NCBI RefSeq assembly: GCF_014905175.1
Contig: NC_057788.1
Location: 30,226,154 to 30,290,153 of the forward strand
Direction: 5' to 3'
DNA length: 64,000 nucleotides
Source of the DNA: Aphidius gifuensis
Taxonomy: Eukaryota; Arthropoda; Insecta; Hymenoptera; Braconidae
The translations under genes and the position numbers were made by a program. Each line of letters opens with the position of its first letter. The stretch's first letter is position 1. Under the pieces are notes generated by a model that searched no databases, was not told the origin of the DNA, and saw nothing but the letters and a program-made list of their open reading frames with translations. Positions 1 through 12,920 of the stretch are shown here, piece by piece.

Positions 1-3000
1 TTCTTCTCATTTTATTGTTTCATGAATCTTCATGTCCCCCCAGGTCGTTTTGGTCTGAGACCCATCTTGAATTAAAATCTGAATTTTTATTTTAATTATA
101 AATTATTTTTTCATCAGACAATATCAAATTTAAAAATGACAATTTAAAAAATTAAATCAAGCTTGAAATAACAGAAATAATTTAATTCAAAAATATTTAT
201 TTTAATTAATAGAATAAATTTTGATTATTCCATTGCGGTTATGGTATAGAAAATAATTTAGAATTGTTGAATAAATTATGTAACTATATTTTACTAACAT
301 AAAGGACTTCCGAGGTGAAATTCCGTCAGCCCTTGTCAGCCACAAATGAATTGCTTTATCCCTGACCTGGTCTATTCGATCGTTTACAATTTGTGTTAAA
401 CCTATATTCACCAAATCAACTAGCCCAAATAAAAAAAATAATTACATTTAAACAATAAAGTGTTAATTATATTATTCAATTGATTTTACTATTTTTTTTT
501 CCCCCATTCTCAATTCAATTTTCAATGAATCTATTGACTTTGATTTTTTTATTTATGTCTTTGAATTTTGTTATTTATTTTTATATATTTTATTGTATTT
601 TCACATATTGAGCAAATAACTTGTCGTCTGAATTTCCGGAATTTTCACAAAGATCTAGAATCTACAGAATGCCGGTAAAGCAAATTTTTTTTATATACAT
701 TTTTCTTTTTATTTTTTTTTTTTTTAGCTTTTGGCGTCAACACTTACAGACGATCACACTCGTAAAGCTCTGAAGAATAAAAAAATAAAAATATTACAAT
801 GTAAGTCGCATCACGTATCCAATTTTCCGGAGATCGAGTCGAGCGTGATGCGGAACTTTTGGACATGGTGGTGAAGATATGCAATACTATTATCATTGTA
901 AAATACGAAAAAAAAAAATACATTGAATATCTAATGTTATCATTCGATTCATCAGACAATTTTTCAATATTTTATTTTATTGATTTTAATAGAATAAAAT
1001 TCAACTGATCTAGTTTGAATTTTTTTCTTTTTTATTAATAATTTTTTTAATCAAATTTTGAATAAAATTACTATTCATAAAAATAAAATTCAAATTGAAT
1101 AAATTATTTATAAAAAAAGCTTTCTTTTCGTAGAAATTATTATTATAATTTTATGTGTATGTGATTTTAAAGGTAGAAGGTTTAAATAATCAACGTAAAA
1201 AAAGTCACGTTTGCAAATATTTTTTCAAGCAGAAAATTCGTAAGTAATTAGTCATTGGAATGACTGAATGAACAAAAAATAATCAGTATACAAATATATT
1301 GTCTTTCTAATAATAAAATAAATTTCCATCAAGCTCAGGGCACCAAAACTCCTTGAACTTGAAGTCTTTTATGAAAAACTTTTTGGCCATTTTCATCGTC
1401 ATAATTGTGGGGTTAAATAAAGCTAAAATATATGTAGTCATAAGCCTTCAGCCAATTAGCGAAAATGATATCAAAGCTTGCACTAGCTTATAACAACTGG
1501 TAACTTCCTGTGACGTTACTATGGCATTTGATAGGATACACACACGATGCTTCACAAAACTGCTACATCAACATGAGAATAAATAAGGTTTTTCATACAA
1601 AATTTTCTAATACATGCGCACATAAAATATACACAAATATATTTAATGAAATTTGCATTACTGTATAATGAATAAATAAATAAAAAACTACACAACTAAG
1701 TAGTGGGTATAAAATTTTCTGAATGACGATGTGCTAACGTTTTTGCCAAAGGCATTTACCTACACATCGTGCATTGCTTACAAAGCATGCTAGTATAACT
1801 GGTTATAGACCAACAGACATACATATACTCACTATCACGATACTCCAGACTAAATATATATGCAATTGGATCTCGTCATGTTCATCTATTTACACACCGT
1901 GACACACATTATCAACTACATTTACCCCTGTCACAATTTCAACATGGTCAATCAATTTTTACCCTTATTTTTTTTCTATATATTTTTACATTTTATATAA
2001 TCATGATTTTTAATTTTATTTTTCAATCATCAAATTAAATTTTATCATTAAAAATTTCAAAATATTTATTCATTTTTTTTTGAAAAAATAAATAATGCAC
2101 TTGATATAAATTATTCAAAAAAAAAAGTAACAAGTTTTTAACAATGCAAAAATATAATGAGATATAAATTCTATGAATTTTTGAAATATATAAAATAATT
2201 AAAATAAAAAATATAAAACGTGACATATTTGACCCAATTAAAAATTATTATTCAAATTTAATAAAAATATATTAATTATTTTTTTCGAGTAAAGTTACTC
2301 GTTACTATTTATTAATTAAAACAACGTCAAGCCACAAAAGAAAAAAAAGACAAAAATAAATCTAAAATTGTTATTAACAAAAATAAAATAAATAAATATA
2401 TATTTTGATATGTAAAAAAGTTGAAATGGAAAATTTGTAATTAAATGAATGAAAAACAGTATTAAAAAAAAAAAAACAGAGATGAGAAAAAAGGTTGAAT
2501 ATGTTGTCAAGCTCTTTGAGGTTTATAATAGAGTTCATTTTCGTTAGTGGTATTTGATTTGATAGAACTTTTATTGGTCTATGACGTAAATGTAAAATAA
2601 TATATTAAAAAATTTCCTTTGACGTTGTACGTATCTTTGTGTATTTTTATTTTTTGGTCAAGCAACAAAAACCAATTTGTTCTTAAATAAAATCAGTGAA
2701 TTTTATTATTTTTGTTCGTGATAAAAAAAAATAAAAAATATATTTGTGATAAAAATCAGGCTCTTTAGCATAAGTAGGTAAGCATTTATCATATTTACAA
2801 CGCTTTGATGAGCATAGTTTATATATTCTTTAAAAAAAATCAAATATTAATTTTTTTTTTAGTTCAAGTTTACTTTTGTTGAGATAGCCTGAGGATGATG
2901 CCCGTTACGCGAATAAAATTTCACACGGTTCATCACTTGAGTGTGTGTTATCTGGTGGGAAATCTGTGCCTTAGGTAATGCAAAAAATTTACCAAACAAG

Positions 3001-6000
3001 TTTATGAACCTTATTTGAGAGTCAAAAATGCAAAATTAATATGTACATTTTTATATTTTAACTTTTAAGTCAATTTATAAACGAAAAATCATATAAATTG
3101 ATTTGAATAATTTGAAATAACCAAATAAATAATCTCAATTGTTCATTTTTTTTTCTTTAAATAATAATCCACAAAAACTTTTAACTATAATGATAAATAA
3201 ATTATGCTAATTTAAATTTTCAATAATAACTGAAATTCGGATTTTCAAAAGGTTTTTGTAACTATTAAAAATTCAAATTGTCTTTAAATATTTTGCAGAT
3301 TATCATGTAAATTTTTGACTTTGAAAATGGAAATTTAATAATTCAAATTTTCTGAAAATTTTATTTTTATTATTTAAAAATAAATGAGATTTAATATTTT
3401 TCTTTAATCATGCAAGTTTGAAACAAAAGTTGAAAAAAAAAACAAAACCATTAAATTTGATATTTTTACAATTTTTTTTCGATTAAATTTAACAATGATA
3501 ATATAGTAAAGCCTCGTAAATATTCAATGGATTAAATAATAGTTACAGAATATCAATTTCATCTGTCAATTTTTTTATGTTTGTTATAAAATTCTAAAAA
3601 ATTTAGTAAACAAGATTTCCTTGTAAATCAAGAACCGTCACGCCAAAATGCAGAACAATCACAATTTTTTTTCTTTTTTTAAACAATATCACCGTAAGGC
3701 TATGTACAAACAAGTAAAATAAAGATGACCCCGAAAGAATACAATAATAAATTTACTTTCCAGGATATATTTCAACCAAGCGTGAAAAACGTTTATCCAT
3801 GAAACGACATTTGTTACTACACCATCAAAGATGAACTATTATATCTATATATAATTTTTTTTTCTCATTTTAAAAATCATTGAAAATTATATTTTGAAAA
3901 ATTATTCCCACGGATTTAACTCAAATACTTTACTCAAATTCAACTCGATGAAAAAATAATAATACAAAAAAAGTCGAAAAATTATTTTACAATTAAACAA
4001 GTGATAATAGATCGAAAAAAAAAAAATTTTAAGCCACTTGTTTTATTTTTTAATAGCTCATTAATAATTGAAAAATTTCATGAAATTATTTTTTTAATAT
4101 TTAAGCAATAAGGAGATAAAATTTGTCTAAAAAATAACTCAATTAATTTTTATTTGTTTATATTTTTTAAACTCAATTTTTAATAAGTCAAATTGATAAA
4201 ATATTTATCTATAAAACTGGCAAAATTTAAATTCAATGATTTATTGTATTGTAGAGGAAAAATTTTTCAGTTGAATGATAATTTTTTGAGTTTAAATTTT
4301 TTGGTGAATGAAACTGGACACTTGATGCAACATAAGGCGACTGTAGACCACTTAAAAATGGAATGTAACAAAGAGCAAACATGGTTGCATCAATTTTCAG
4401 TATATGCATCTACCAAAGAGAATATATTCAAACATACATGTAAATTGTTAATGTATATGTTGACTATATATTATCTTGGCTGAGTGGACGCAAAAATGTA
4501 ATATTGCAAGTGGACGAGAAGAGAAGAAGATTGTTGCTAAAGTTATATGGGTAGATTGGAGACTCTTTTACGTGAGAGATGAGTACACGACAGTTGGTAA
4601 GCTTGAAAGACGGGTTTCAACAAGATCCCCTCTAGTCAACTTTACTTCAAAAAAATATAAAAAAAAATGAATAAAAAAAACGTCAAGTTGTTCTCGCTGT
4701 CTCTTCTTTCATAACCCTTAACTTGGGGGGCAAAAAATGTTACTTTTTTTTATTTTTTTTTTATAATATAACTTGAAGTTGTAAAAAGTAAATAAATATA
4801 TATATAAAAAAATAAATTGTAATTGAGTATAGAGGTGCAGAAGAAGAAGAGAAGAAAGAGAGTGTGCGCAGTAGATCGTAAAGACAGTTGGTTTTATATA
4901 TATTTGTGACAGTTATAGAAAAGCTCAGGAAATTGTTTTTGATTCATAAGAAATAAGCAGCTATATATATTTGCCCCAGGAGTACACTTGACCTGGCGCC
5001 CCATGATCGTAACGAGCTAGATAAATCTTTGAACAGTGGAAGATCCGGTTACCAATGTGATTTTGCGTTTGCTTCAAGACAAAGAATAATATTATATCGA
5101 TAAATAAAAATTAAAATAATAATAAAAAAATATTTCGATATGAAAAATTGATATTAAAATTCAACAAAACAAAGTAAAAAAAAAAAAAAAAAATTCATCA
5201 AGACAATAATTAAATTTAAAAACAGTATGAGGAAAATTTTTATAATATTAAATGAAATTTTTTTTTTTTATAATTAAAAATAATTGAAAAAAAATAAGAA
5301 AATTACTTGATAATTTAAAATTTCAGATGAGCTTTTAAAATATAATTATTATTTTGTTGTTTTAACTTTGAAAAATATGAAAAAAATAAAAAAAAACTCA
5401 AATGTTTATTCAAAAAATATAATTATTTTTCCAGACAAATTGAAATTTTTGTCAAATAAAAATACGCTCTGTAAACGTTGTTACAATATCATTTATAAAC
5501 TTGTTACAATATCGACTAAAGTTTCATCAGAGTTTAAAATTTACTTCAAGTAAAATTATTACAACAACAACAAAAACAACAACAACAATAAAATAAGCCA
5601 CAATACCGTGATACAAGAGTTATATATTCACATTTACAGTTCAATCTTTAACTGAATAAAAATTTAAAACCCCAACGTTAAAAAAATCGGTAAAAATAAA
5701 AACAACAACTAAATAAAATTAAAAACAAACAAATAAAAATTTAAACAAAAAAAAAAAAAAATGATAAAGGTAAATAAACCGGATACATCCGCGTGCGCTT
5801 GCCGTTATCAGCGATACTTTCTGCTGAAAAGATACTTTTGTAAATCGTGATACCGAGGGTTTCTATACGAGGTAATGTATATATATGTACACACACATAT
5901 ACATGCTAAACATTATACGTAATATATGTATGTATAAATTTTATATATAGATACGAAGTTTGTGAAATAACAACAGTATAAAAATTGAGTGAAGAGGATA

Positions 6001-8705
6001 GACAGTATAAAAAAAATATTTACAATTTTTTCACAATGTGCGTACATGGATGATTCAACCAACACACATCCATTTAAACATTTAAAATTGCTAGAAAAAA
6101 ATATGAATAAAAATAAATAAAAAGGGTACAACGCAAATGTACATCATCATCATATATATGGTCACAGATTTATGCCTCTTTCTCGTTATCGTTATATTCA
6201 GTGGCTCGTTTGCGATATCACCGTTTTTTTTTTTTATTCTCTAACTCGCTTTTATATAAAATATATACACACCCATTTGATTATTTTTTATTATTTATTT
6301 TTTTTAATAACAAGAGAAAGATCTAAACACAAGAGAATAATTTTTTGTTATACTCAATTCTCGCTTGACTCATTTATTAATTATATGAGAAAATAATATT
6401 CATTGTTTAAATTGATATATTACTAATGATTTTTTTTTTTTTTTTTATTTAAAATAAACTAGTAAATATTGTTAATAATATTTATTTATTTTATCAACTA
6501 TTTAATTATTTTTTTTATTCAATAAAAGCGTTGATAGAAAAGTTGATTTTATTTTTGACTAAATAAAATTTATATTTGTAAAGATTTTGTGTATCGGTTA
6601 TCTTGTTAGATAAAAAAATAATATTATAAAATTAAAAAAATTAATAGCTTCGTAAATGAGGACCTAATTATTAATTAATTTGAAATTAATCATGCAAAAT
6701 AAAATGGATATTTTTAATAAAATTCATTAGTTAAATTTTATAACTTTTTCAAGTTTTATTTTTGATAATTTTCTACGACGCGATTTTTTGTTATTTAAAT
6801 TTTTATTAATCATTATTTTTATATTGTGTTTATCTTATGAAAAAACAATTGTCAAATTTAAAGGTGTTTATTTAACGCGTGCAATTATTTTTACTATTAT
6901 TAATTATTGAATGAAAAAAAAAAATTATAATTTTATTTTGTTTTATACTCAATGCTGTGTGCTTTAATTGATTTAAGTTGTAAAAAAAAATGAAACAGCT
7001 TTTTTTTAATATATATAAGTGGTAATTATTTGACGACACACTAGTCGACATAATTATTATTTTTAGACGACCTTGCCCCAGGTATGCAAACAGGAGAGCA
7101 CCTGCCATATCGAAGATACGAAAATATATATATACGAAAACTTGTCTTGTTTATTTGCAAAAAAAAGAGGTTTATATATATTTTTTTCCATTTTTTTTTT
7201 TTTGAGGATAATTATTGAGTATATCGAAAGATAAAAAAAAAGGTATTTTTTTTTTTAACCTGAGTATTTTTTTTTGTAAATTAAGATTTTTTTTTTAGAA
7301 ATTGAGGTTTTTTTTTTGTATTATTTTGAGAAAAAGTTTTAATGTCATAAATTATTTTACAACAAATTATAATTATTATATTTATGACGTTTATTGTATT
7401 TACGATTTGTTTCGAGTTTTTAAATTAAAAAAAAAAAATATATTAAATAAGTAAGTTTGATAAAACGTGATCAACAAAGTCAGCTGTTTGCTGGGGCGTT
7501 TTAGTTGTTGACCGCAGTACTTGTTCGTTAACTCAATTATGTTGACTCTCTGAGTTTGGTATTTGAAATAATTGCATTTACTTTGGTATAGCCACAGAAC
7601 GAGAAAGAGTTTGGGTCAAGTGTTTGTAATAAAATAATAATAATTGTATATAAAACATAATCATTGAAAAATTTTAAAAGTAATCTTCATTATTTTTCCC
7701 CTCAATGTCAATTATAAAATTTCACACACAATTAGTCAACATTCAAACTAACCATTTGCCAAGAAAATAAAAAATTTAGACAACAAAAAAGTCTACTTGT
7801 AAATGTAAAAATGAATTTTTTACAATTTTTTTTACCACCAGTCAGACGATAAGTGCCATTACGCACTGATTTCCTACATTTCACTTCAAAAAAAAAAATA
7901 AATAAAAAAATTACAAATTGATAATTAGATCCCACATTTAAAAACCAACATTTTCAGCTAATTTTTTTTTGCAACAGGTAATGCAAAATGCTGACTCTTT
8001 CGTGATATTAATCTCAAAAAATTTTAGATTTATTATTTGTTGATAAAAAGGGAATAAATAAATACTATAAATAATAAAATAAATTGCAAATATAGCAAAT
8101 ATAAAAATTGAATTTGATTCGAATTTTATATACTCAAATATTGGGTGTATGTGTGTGGGTGGTTTGGGAGGAGTAACTTTAAGTTATAGTGCAATGTGAA
8201 CGTGCACAGCTCGTATTCGAGATAACCGGTACATCGAAGCCGACATCTATAGCAACATACAGACTTAAATCGTAATATACCCAAGAGGCCCCATAAACGT
8301 ATTTTTTTTTTAAATTTATTTAACTTTTCAATATATATTTTTTTTGTCTTGTTTGGCGCGGGGGCGCCAATTCTACCGTTAACCAATGTTCAAAAAAAAA
8401 AAAAAAAATTGCCAAAGAAAAAAAAACCAATTTGATATATAAATTAATTTTTTTCATTCACACATATATATTAATTATAAAATAAATAAAAAAATAAAAA
8501 TAATAATCATCATAATTGAATAGTCAAATAATTATTTAAATAAATATAAAAATTTTTTGAATAATTTTAATTATCGTCAAATTATTGTTTCAATTTTTTG
8601 TTGTTTTTTTATAATTTTAATTTAATAACTTATTAGTGTATTTTTCAAGTTAATTTCATAAATTTTCTTGTTTATCATGTTGAATGAAATAAAAAATAAA
8701 CTCAC
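1..8705. other. Long intron/flank with no confirmed gene
   Basis: AT-rich DNA downstream of the formin exon ending at 8706. If the formin assignment is right, this is intron running off the left edge. No stretch could be joined in phase to the formin exon or recognised as a protein family. Blocks that are less AT-rich than their surroundings lie near 300-410, 600-670, 730-900, 2880-2980, 4310-4640, 4970-5060, 5770-5880, 7480-7520 and 8130-8390. They may be regulatory or decayed sequence. Short open frames across the rest are made of poly-A/T codons (Lys, Asn, Phe, Ile) and are not supported as genes. Confidence 0.5.
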
Positions 8706-8870
8706 CCTGTGAGGTGCACGAAGAAGTCGATGCACTGCGGCAAGCTGGTTGATCAACGGCAAGGTCGCGCTGAAGGTGTGGACGGGTGGTCTGGGTGGTT
8801 CTGGATAGGAGCTCGCATATGCGAATGGATCAACATCGTTTAAATACTGTACACGACACGTTAACGACAT
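8706..8870 (-). CDS. Fhod: FHOD-family formin, N-terminal coding exon (partial gene)
   Basis: This exon encodes 55 residues beginning MSLTCRVQYLNDVDPF and ending AVHRLLRAPHR, followed by a consensus donor (agg|gtgagt) in phase 0. The run R-V-Q-Y-L-x-D-x-D-P-F, then P-E-P-x-R-x-P, then LP...Q...AVHRLL-AP, matches the start of the GTPase-binding domain of FHOD1/FHOD3 formins. These assemble and organise actin filaments, in insects notably in muscle sarcomeres. An in-frame TGA lies two codons upstream of the ATG, so this ATG is a genuine start for any transcript covering it, that is, a short isoform. An inner acceptor (gtgtacag|tat, phase 0) could let it serve as an internal exon instead. The remaining formin domains are not in the window. 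Family assignment is fairly sure; isoform structure is not. Confidence 0.72.
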
Positions 8871-9028
8871 ATTTCATCAACAACCCCACACCAAATTACC
8901 CTCCCGTCCTCCTCCCTCAATCGAAATTCTTTTTCTTTTCTTTTTTCGATTTCGAAATGATAATAGTAAAGTTTAAAAAAAAAAAAAATAGTCACAATAG
9001 CTAAATAAAAGAGAAAATATATGTGATT

Positions 9029-9056
9029 TAATAAACAATATATATATTGTTTATTA
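9029..9056. repeat. Perfect 28-bp palindrome
   Basis: Both arms read perfectly with no spacer; the inner half is AATAAACAATATA followed by its exact reverse complement, with one further matching base on each side. It is made of A/T bases apart from one C and one G, so it could form a cruciform or be a chance product of AT-rich DNA. Confidence 0.8.
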
Positions 9057-9306
9057 TATATATTTGAATGAAAAATCGCATCAGTGTATCACTCGTTGAA
9101 GTTGAAATGCTTCAAAGTTGTAACGCGTTTGCCTTCGGTGCCTCAAACCGTCCCTTCGTATATTTCAACGAACCGGTTCATTCGTGGGCACAACACATAC
9201 ACGTTAACATATATATATTACATATACATACAACAATATTTTACCTTTTTACCTTTATTTTTTTGCTTTTTATAATTTTTTTAAAAATTTTTTATTTGCT
9301 TGAATT

Positions 9307-9333
9307 GTCGTCGTCGTCGTCTTTGTCGTCGTC
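9307..9333. repeat. GTC/CGT trinucleotide microsatellite
   Basis: Repeated GTC units with a single interruption (ctttgtc). The plus strand would read as a Ser run in one frame, but no supported exon covers it. Confidence 0.8.
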
Positions 9334-10994
9334 AAGTATTTCTCCTATCCACTTTGTCCTCTAAACTGTCGTATTATTTAAATAAATAAAAATATATATA
9401 TATAAAGTTAAATTTTTTAAATAACATTCATTATTTTATAAATCAATAAATGCAAAAAAAAAAAAAAAAATCAACAGCTTTAATTTAGTATAATAAGCAT
9501 ACGTCATTTTGTTGGAGGGTTTCAATTTGGTTTTAAATTCAACCTTGACCACGAATAAAATATATGACCTTCTTTTTAAAATACAATAATTAATAATCAA
9601 AAAATCATAAGATTCACATTGTATTTTTAAAAAATGTACCATTCAGATTGATGATTAAACTCAAATGCATAGAGTACATACATTTTTTGTTAGAATTTTC
9701 CCAGTAAAAAAAAAAATTTTCCTTTTCGTTATGCATTGGGTATTGTTCGATATGTTATGTTAAAATTTCCCCCAATGAACCCGGACAAGGATGAGAATGA
9801 AAAGAAGAAAAATAAATGTGGACAAGGTATATCCATACATATATACATACTGTAGGTGTAGAGAATTATAAAAAAAGAAAAATGAAAAAAAAAAAAAAAT
9901 ACATACACGTTTGTCTGCTACCGGCTCTATGCGTACAGTGCCAGAGACAAGGAAAGTAAGTGAAACGACGACGCAAAGCAACTCAAAGAAAAGAAAAAAT
10001 TCAAAAAAAAAATTTGAAAAAAAAATAAGAAAAAGGAAGGAAGGTTAAGAGGGGACTGGGGAAAACGAGTCTGCGCCATGCCTCTCGAAATATACTCCAA
10101 AGAGTCGAAAAATATTACAAAAATATATTCAGGTGATTCGTATAAAATTTCATCACTCCAAATAAAAAAAGAAGGTAATAATAATTGTATTAATTTAATA
10201 AATTCTACTTTTTATTTATGATTGTTTGTTTTTTTTTTTTTTTTCGTTATTATATCTCGTTTAATATTGCAAGGGTTATTTCAAACAAAAACACAACAAC
10301 TTTTAATCATACCAGTAGATCGATTTTAATTGGATTGCATTTAGTATTAATCAAAAGACAATTGAATTGTTTTTTTTTTTTGTTTCTTTATATATATATT
10401 TTTAAATTTATATTTCGTAATATTTTTATGTCAAAAATAATGTCACGTTTATTAATCATTTTAATTAAGAAACAAGTAGAAAAAAATAAATAAAAAATTA
10501 ATTTTACTCAAAAAAAATGTGCTGTAGTTTTTTTAATTAAAATATTTTTAAAAAAATAATAATATCAATATATAGAGTAGTAATATATTGTAAATAAATT
10601 GAGTGTATAAATTTAATAATAATTTGTTAACATGGTACATGCGTAATACCAGTTTTATCCTGATGGAGTCTGCGCTTTTGATCGTCTTTGAATATGTCTT
10701 TGCAAAATCGAAGGTCACGTGTATGTATGTAATATATATACATATATATGTACACAATGATATCAGTATAAAGGGTTTATTAACCCCACCCTTATCAAAT
10801 TTAAAAAAAAAACAACAATATACACAAAACTTTGAGTTAAACTTGCTTACATTTTGGAGTAAAAACTTTGTTTTTTTTTTGGAGTAAAAATGATAAATAA
10901 TTATTTTAAATCATAGAAGAATATATAAAACTATGTCGATCGGTTTAATTGTTTATTGTCGTTAATGTTTTTATTGTTTTTTTTTTTTTTTTTT

Positions 10995-11150
10995 GAAAAA
11001 AAAAAACGCGCGAACGACATAACAACGCGCCTAATCTCGCGAGCGGCCGCCGCAACACTGAAACTCGCGGACACCTGTCGGCTGTGGCGATCGACCTGCC
11101 ACCGTACGGACAACCCCCTTCTTATTTTACTGAACATTCTCCCGGGCTCT
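10995..11150 (-). promoter_or_regulatory. CpG-rich island with TATA/initiator core promoter on the minus strand
   Basis: A sharply GC- and CpG-rich block, including a gcggccgc octamer, sits in otherwise AT-rich DNA. On the minus strand a TATATATAAAG element (about 11,161 to 11,151) is followed by an insect initiator TCAGT whose A is at 11,131, about 30 bases after the start of the TATA. This spacing is that of a classic insect core promoter. The GC-rich block would be the first part of the transcript. A candidate donor (cag|gtgtcc) lies inside it. The nearest downstream coding exon on this strand is the formin exon starting at 8870, so it may drive the short formin isoform. Motifs are seen; function and target are inferred. 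Confidence 0.5.
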
Positions 11151-12920
11151 TTATATATATATCACAAATATATTTGTTTTTATTTATTTAAATTTTTTTA
11201 AATAAATTTTTCACATGATATTGTACTCACACACAAATTGTCTATCGAATTTGCCCACACACACATAGGCATATTGAAAAATTTATATTTTTTATATTTT
11301 TTTTATCAAACTATTTTCTTTTTGGTCAACTCTCACTTCCTCTCTCACTCTCTCAACACTTTTATATATCCAATTTTTTTTTTAACCATATATATTCTGG
11401 GCTTTTTTTTTTTTATTTTTTCGAAATGTTTTATTTACCATTTTATAGCTGGTAAATTTATTGTGAATCGTTGTGAATTGTTATCACGACGTGACGACAT
11501 GCAAAAGTGTCGGAAATGATAGAATGAATAATAAAAAAATATATTAAAAGATAAATTGTATAAAAAAATATATATACAAAGTTTTAAAATATTTTTTTAA
11601 TGTGATTTTTATATTTTTTTTTTTAAAATTGTTTCTTTTGTATACTTTTGTATTTTGAAGTTTTAAAATATAGATAAAAAATTATTAAAATATCTAGTTT
11701 AAATTCAATTGATGAATTTTATATTCTTAAAGAAACCATATTGTCAAAAACATATTTTCAATTCAATCTACAGTTGTGAAAGTTTGATATACAATTTATT
11801 TTATTATGTTTTTTTTTTTCAAAAGAGCACGTGCGAGAAACTTTCAACGAAAAAAATTTGCTTGCCATTATTATCGTGATACGAGATAAGAATATTGAAA
11901 AAATCTAAAATTATAAATAAATTAGATGTGTATAAAAGAATAAATATACACTGAGAAAAATAGTAATAAAAATTGTGAAAGAATTTTTCTAACGAGACGA
12001 GGGAGAGAGAGAATTTCGTTTGTCAAGTATTTCGAAAGCCAGGATAAACAATTGATTGACATTATAAAGCCATGTCATTAGCCTGTCATCATGAGATCAC
12101 AAAGAAGGGATAATAATTGCCAACTGAAAATATAATCACGAAGCTTTTCATTGATACAAGTTACAAACAAGCTAAGTGTTAATATTTAAAAAAATATTAT
12201 TATCTCTAAAAATTCAAGCACAACTTTGTGTCAATCAAATGACTTTCAAAGCTAAATTTATGGCTCGTATATTTTCAAAGGCTTCTAATGCATACACTGC
12301 CACTATTTAACAGCTAGAAATATTAATATTCAATCGCTTTTCAATACAACAAATGCACGACGAGCCAAGTTTTACCAAAATAAATAAATAAATAAATAAT
12401 ATAATAAATAAAAAATACATTTATAAAACTGACAGTGCATTTGTTAATAAAACTCAAGTATACAAAGGGGAAGCTTTTCATGAATAATCTCTCTCTTTAT
12501 CACTTTTTCATATTTTTTTTTTGTTTGTCACGCCAAAAACATGAACGTATATATGACATTGCCACCCTCATATAAAATCTAAACGTACTGAACGACCTGT
12601 TTCCCATCAACATCCAAAGCTTTTGTTTTCAAGTTTTTTTTTTTTTCTTTTATATTAAAGCCTTTCTTTCGACGTCTGTAGGCCTTGCAATATACATGCC
12701 CTTGTTAAATGTCTCGCGAATAAAATGCTAAGTAAAAAATATGAAGAAAAAAAAATATATAAATATATAATAGAGGGGAAAATATTTTTCAAAGCACCAG
12801 ACGTTTTACATAGACAGTTTTTTGTACATTTTTAAATTTTTTTTTTACTTTTTCCCTCTCTTACATTTGTATATATTTTTTTTTTTTCATTTTAAAATAT
12901 ATTTAACTGATTGTACTCAC

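Larger units (their letters stand above)
8871..12920. other. Intron region of the formin locus with two GC-richer islands
   Basis: Mostly poly-A/T sequence between the formin exons at 8706-8870 and 12,921-12,957. It holds a GC-richer block at about 9065-9190, a CGT-type microsatellite, a 28-bp palindrome at 9029-9056, a block near 9900-10,090 and the CpG-rich island at about 10,995-11,150. No coding exon could be supported. Confidence 0.5.

Noticed and set aside
836..918. Plus-strand peptide resembling a GoLoco-like LLDMVV segment
   Set aside because: Only a few residues resemble the motif, the conserved Arg and flanks are missing, and no exon chain could be built.
5368..5553. Lys/Asn/Ile-rich short open frames such as this one, found throughout the window
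   Set aside because: Expected by chance in DNA this rich in A and T; no conserved motifs.
8126..8386. 86-residue minus-strand open frame
   Set aside because: No family resemblance, no splice sites joining it to the formin exons, and much of it is low complexity.
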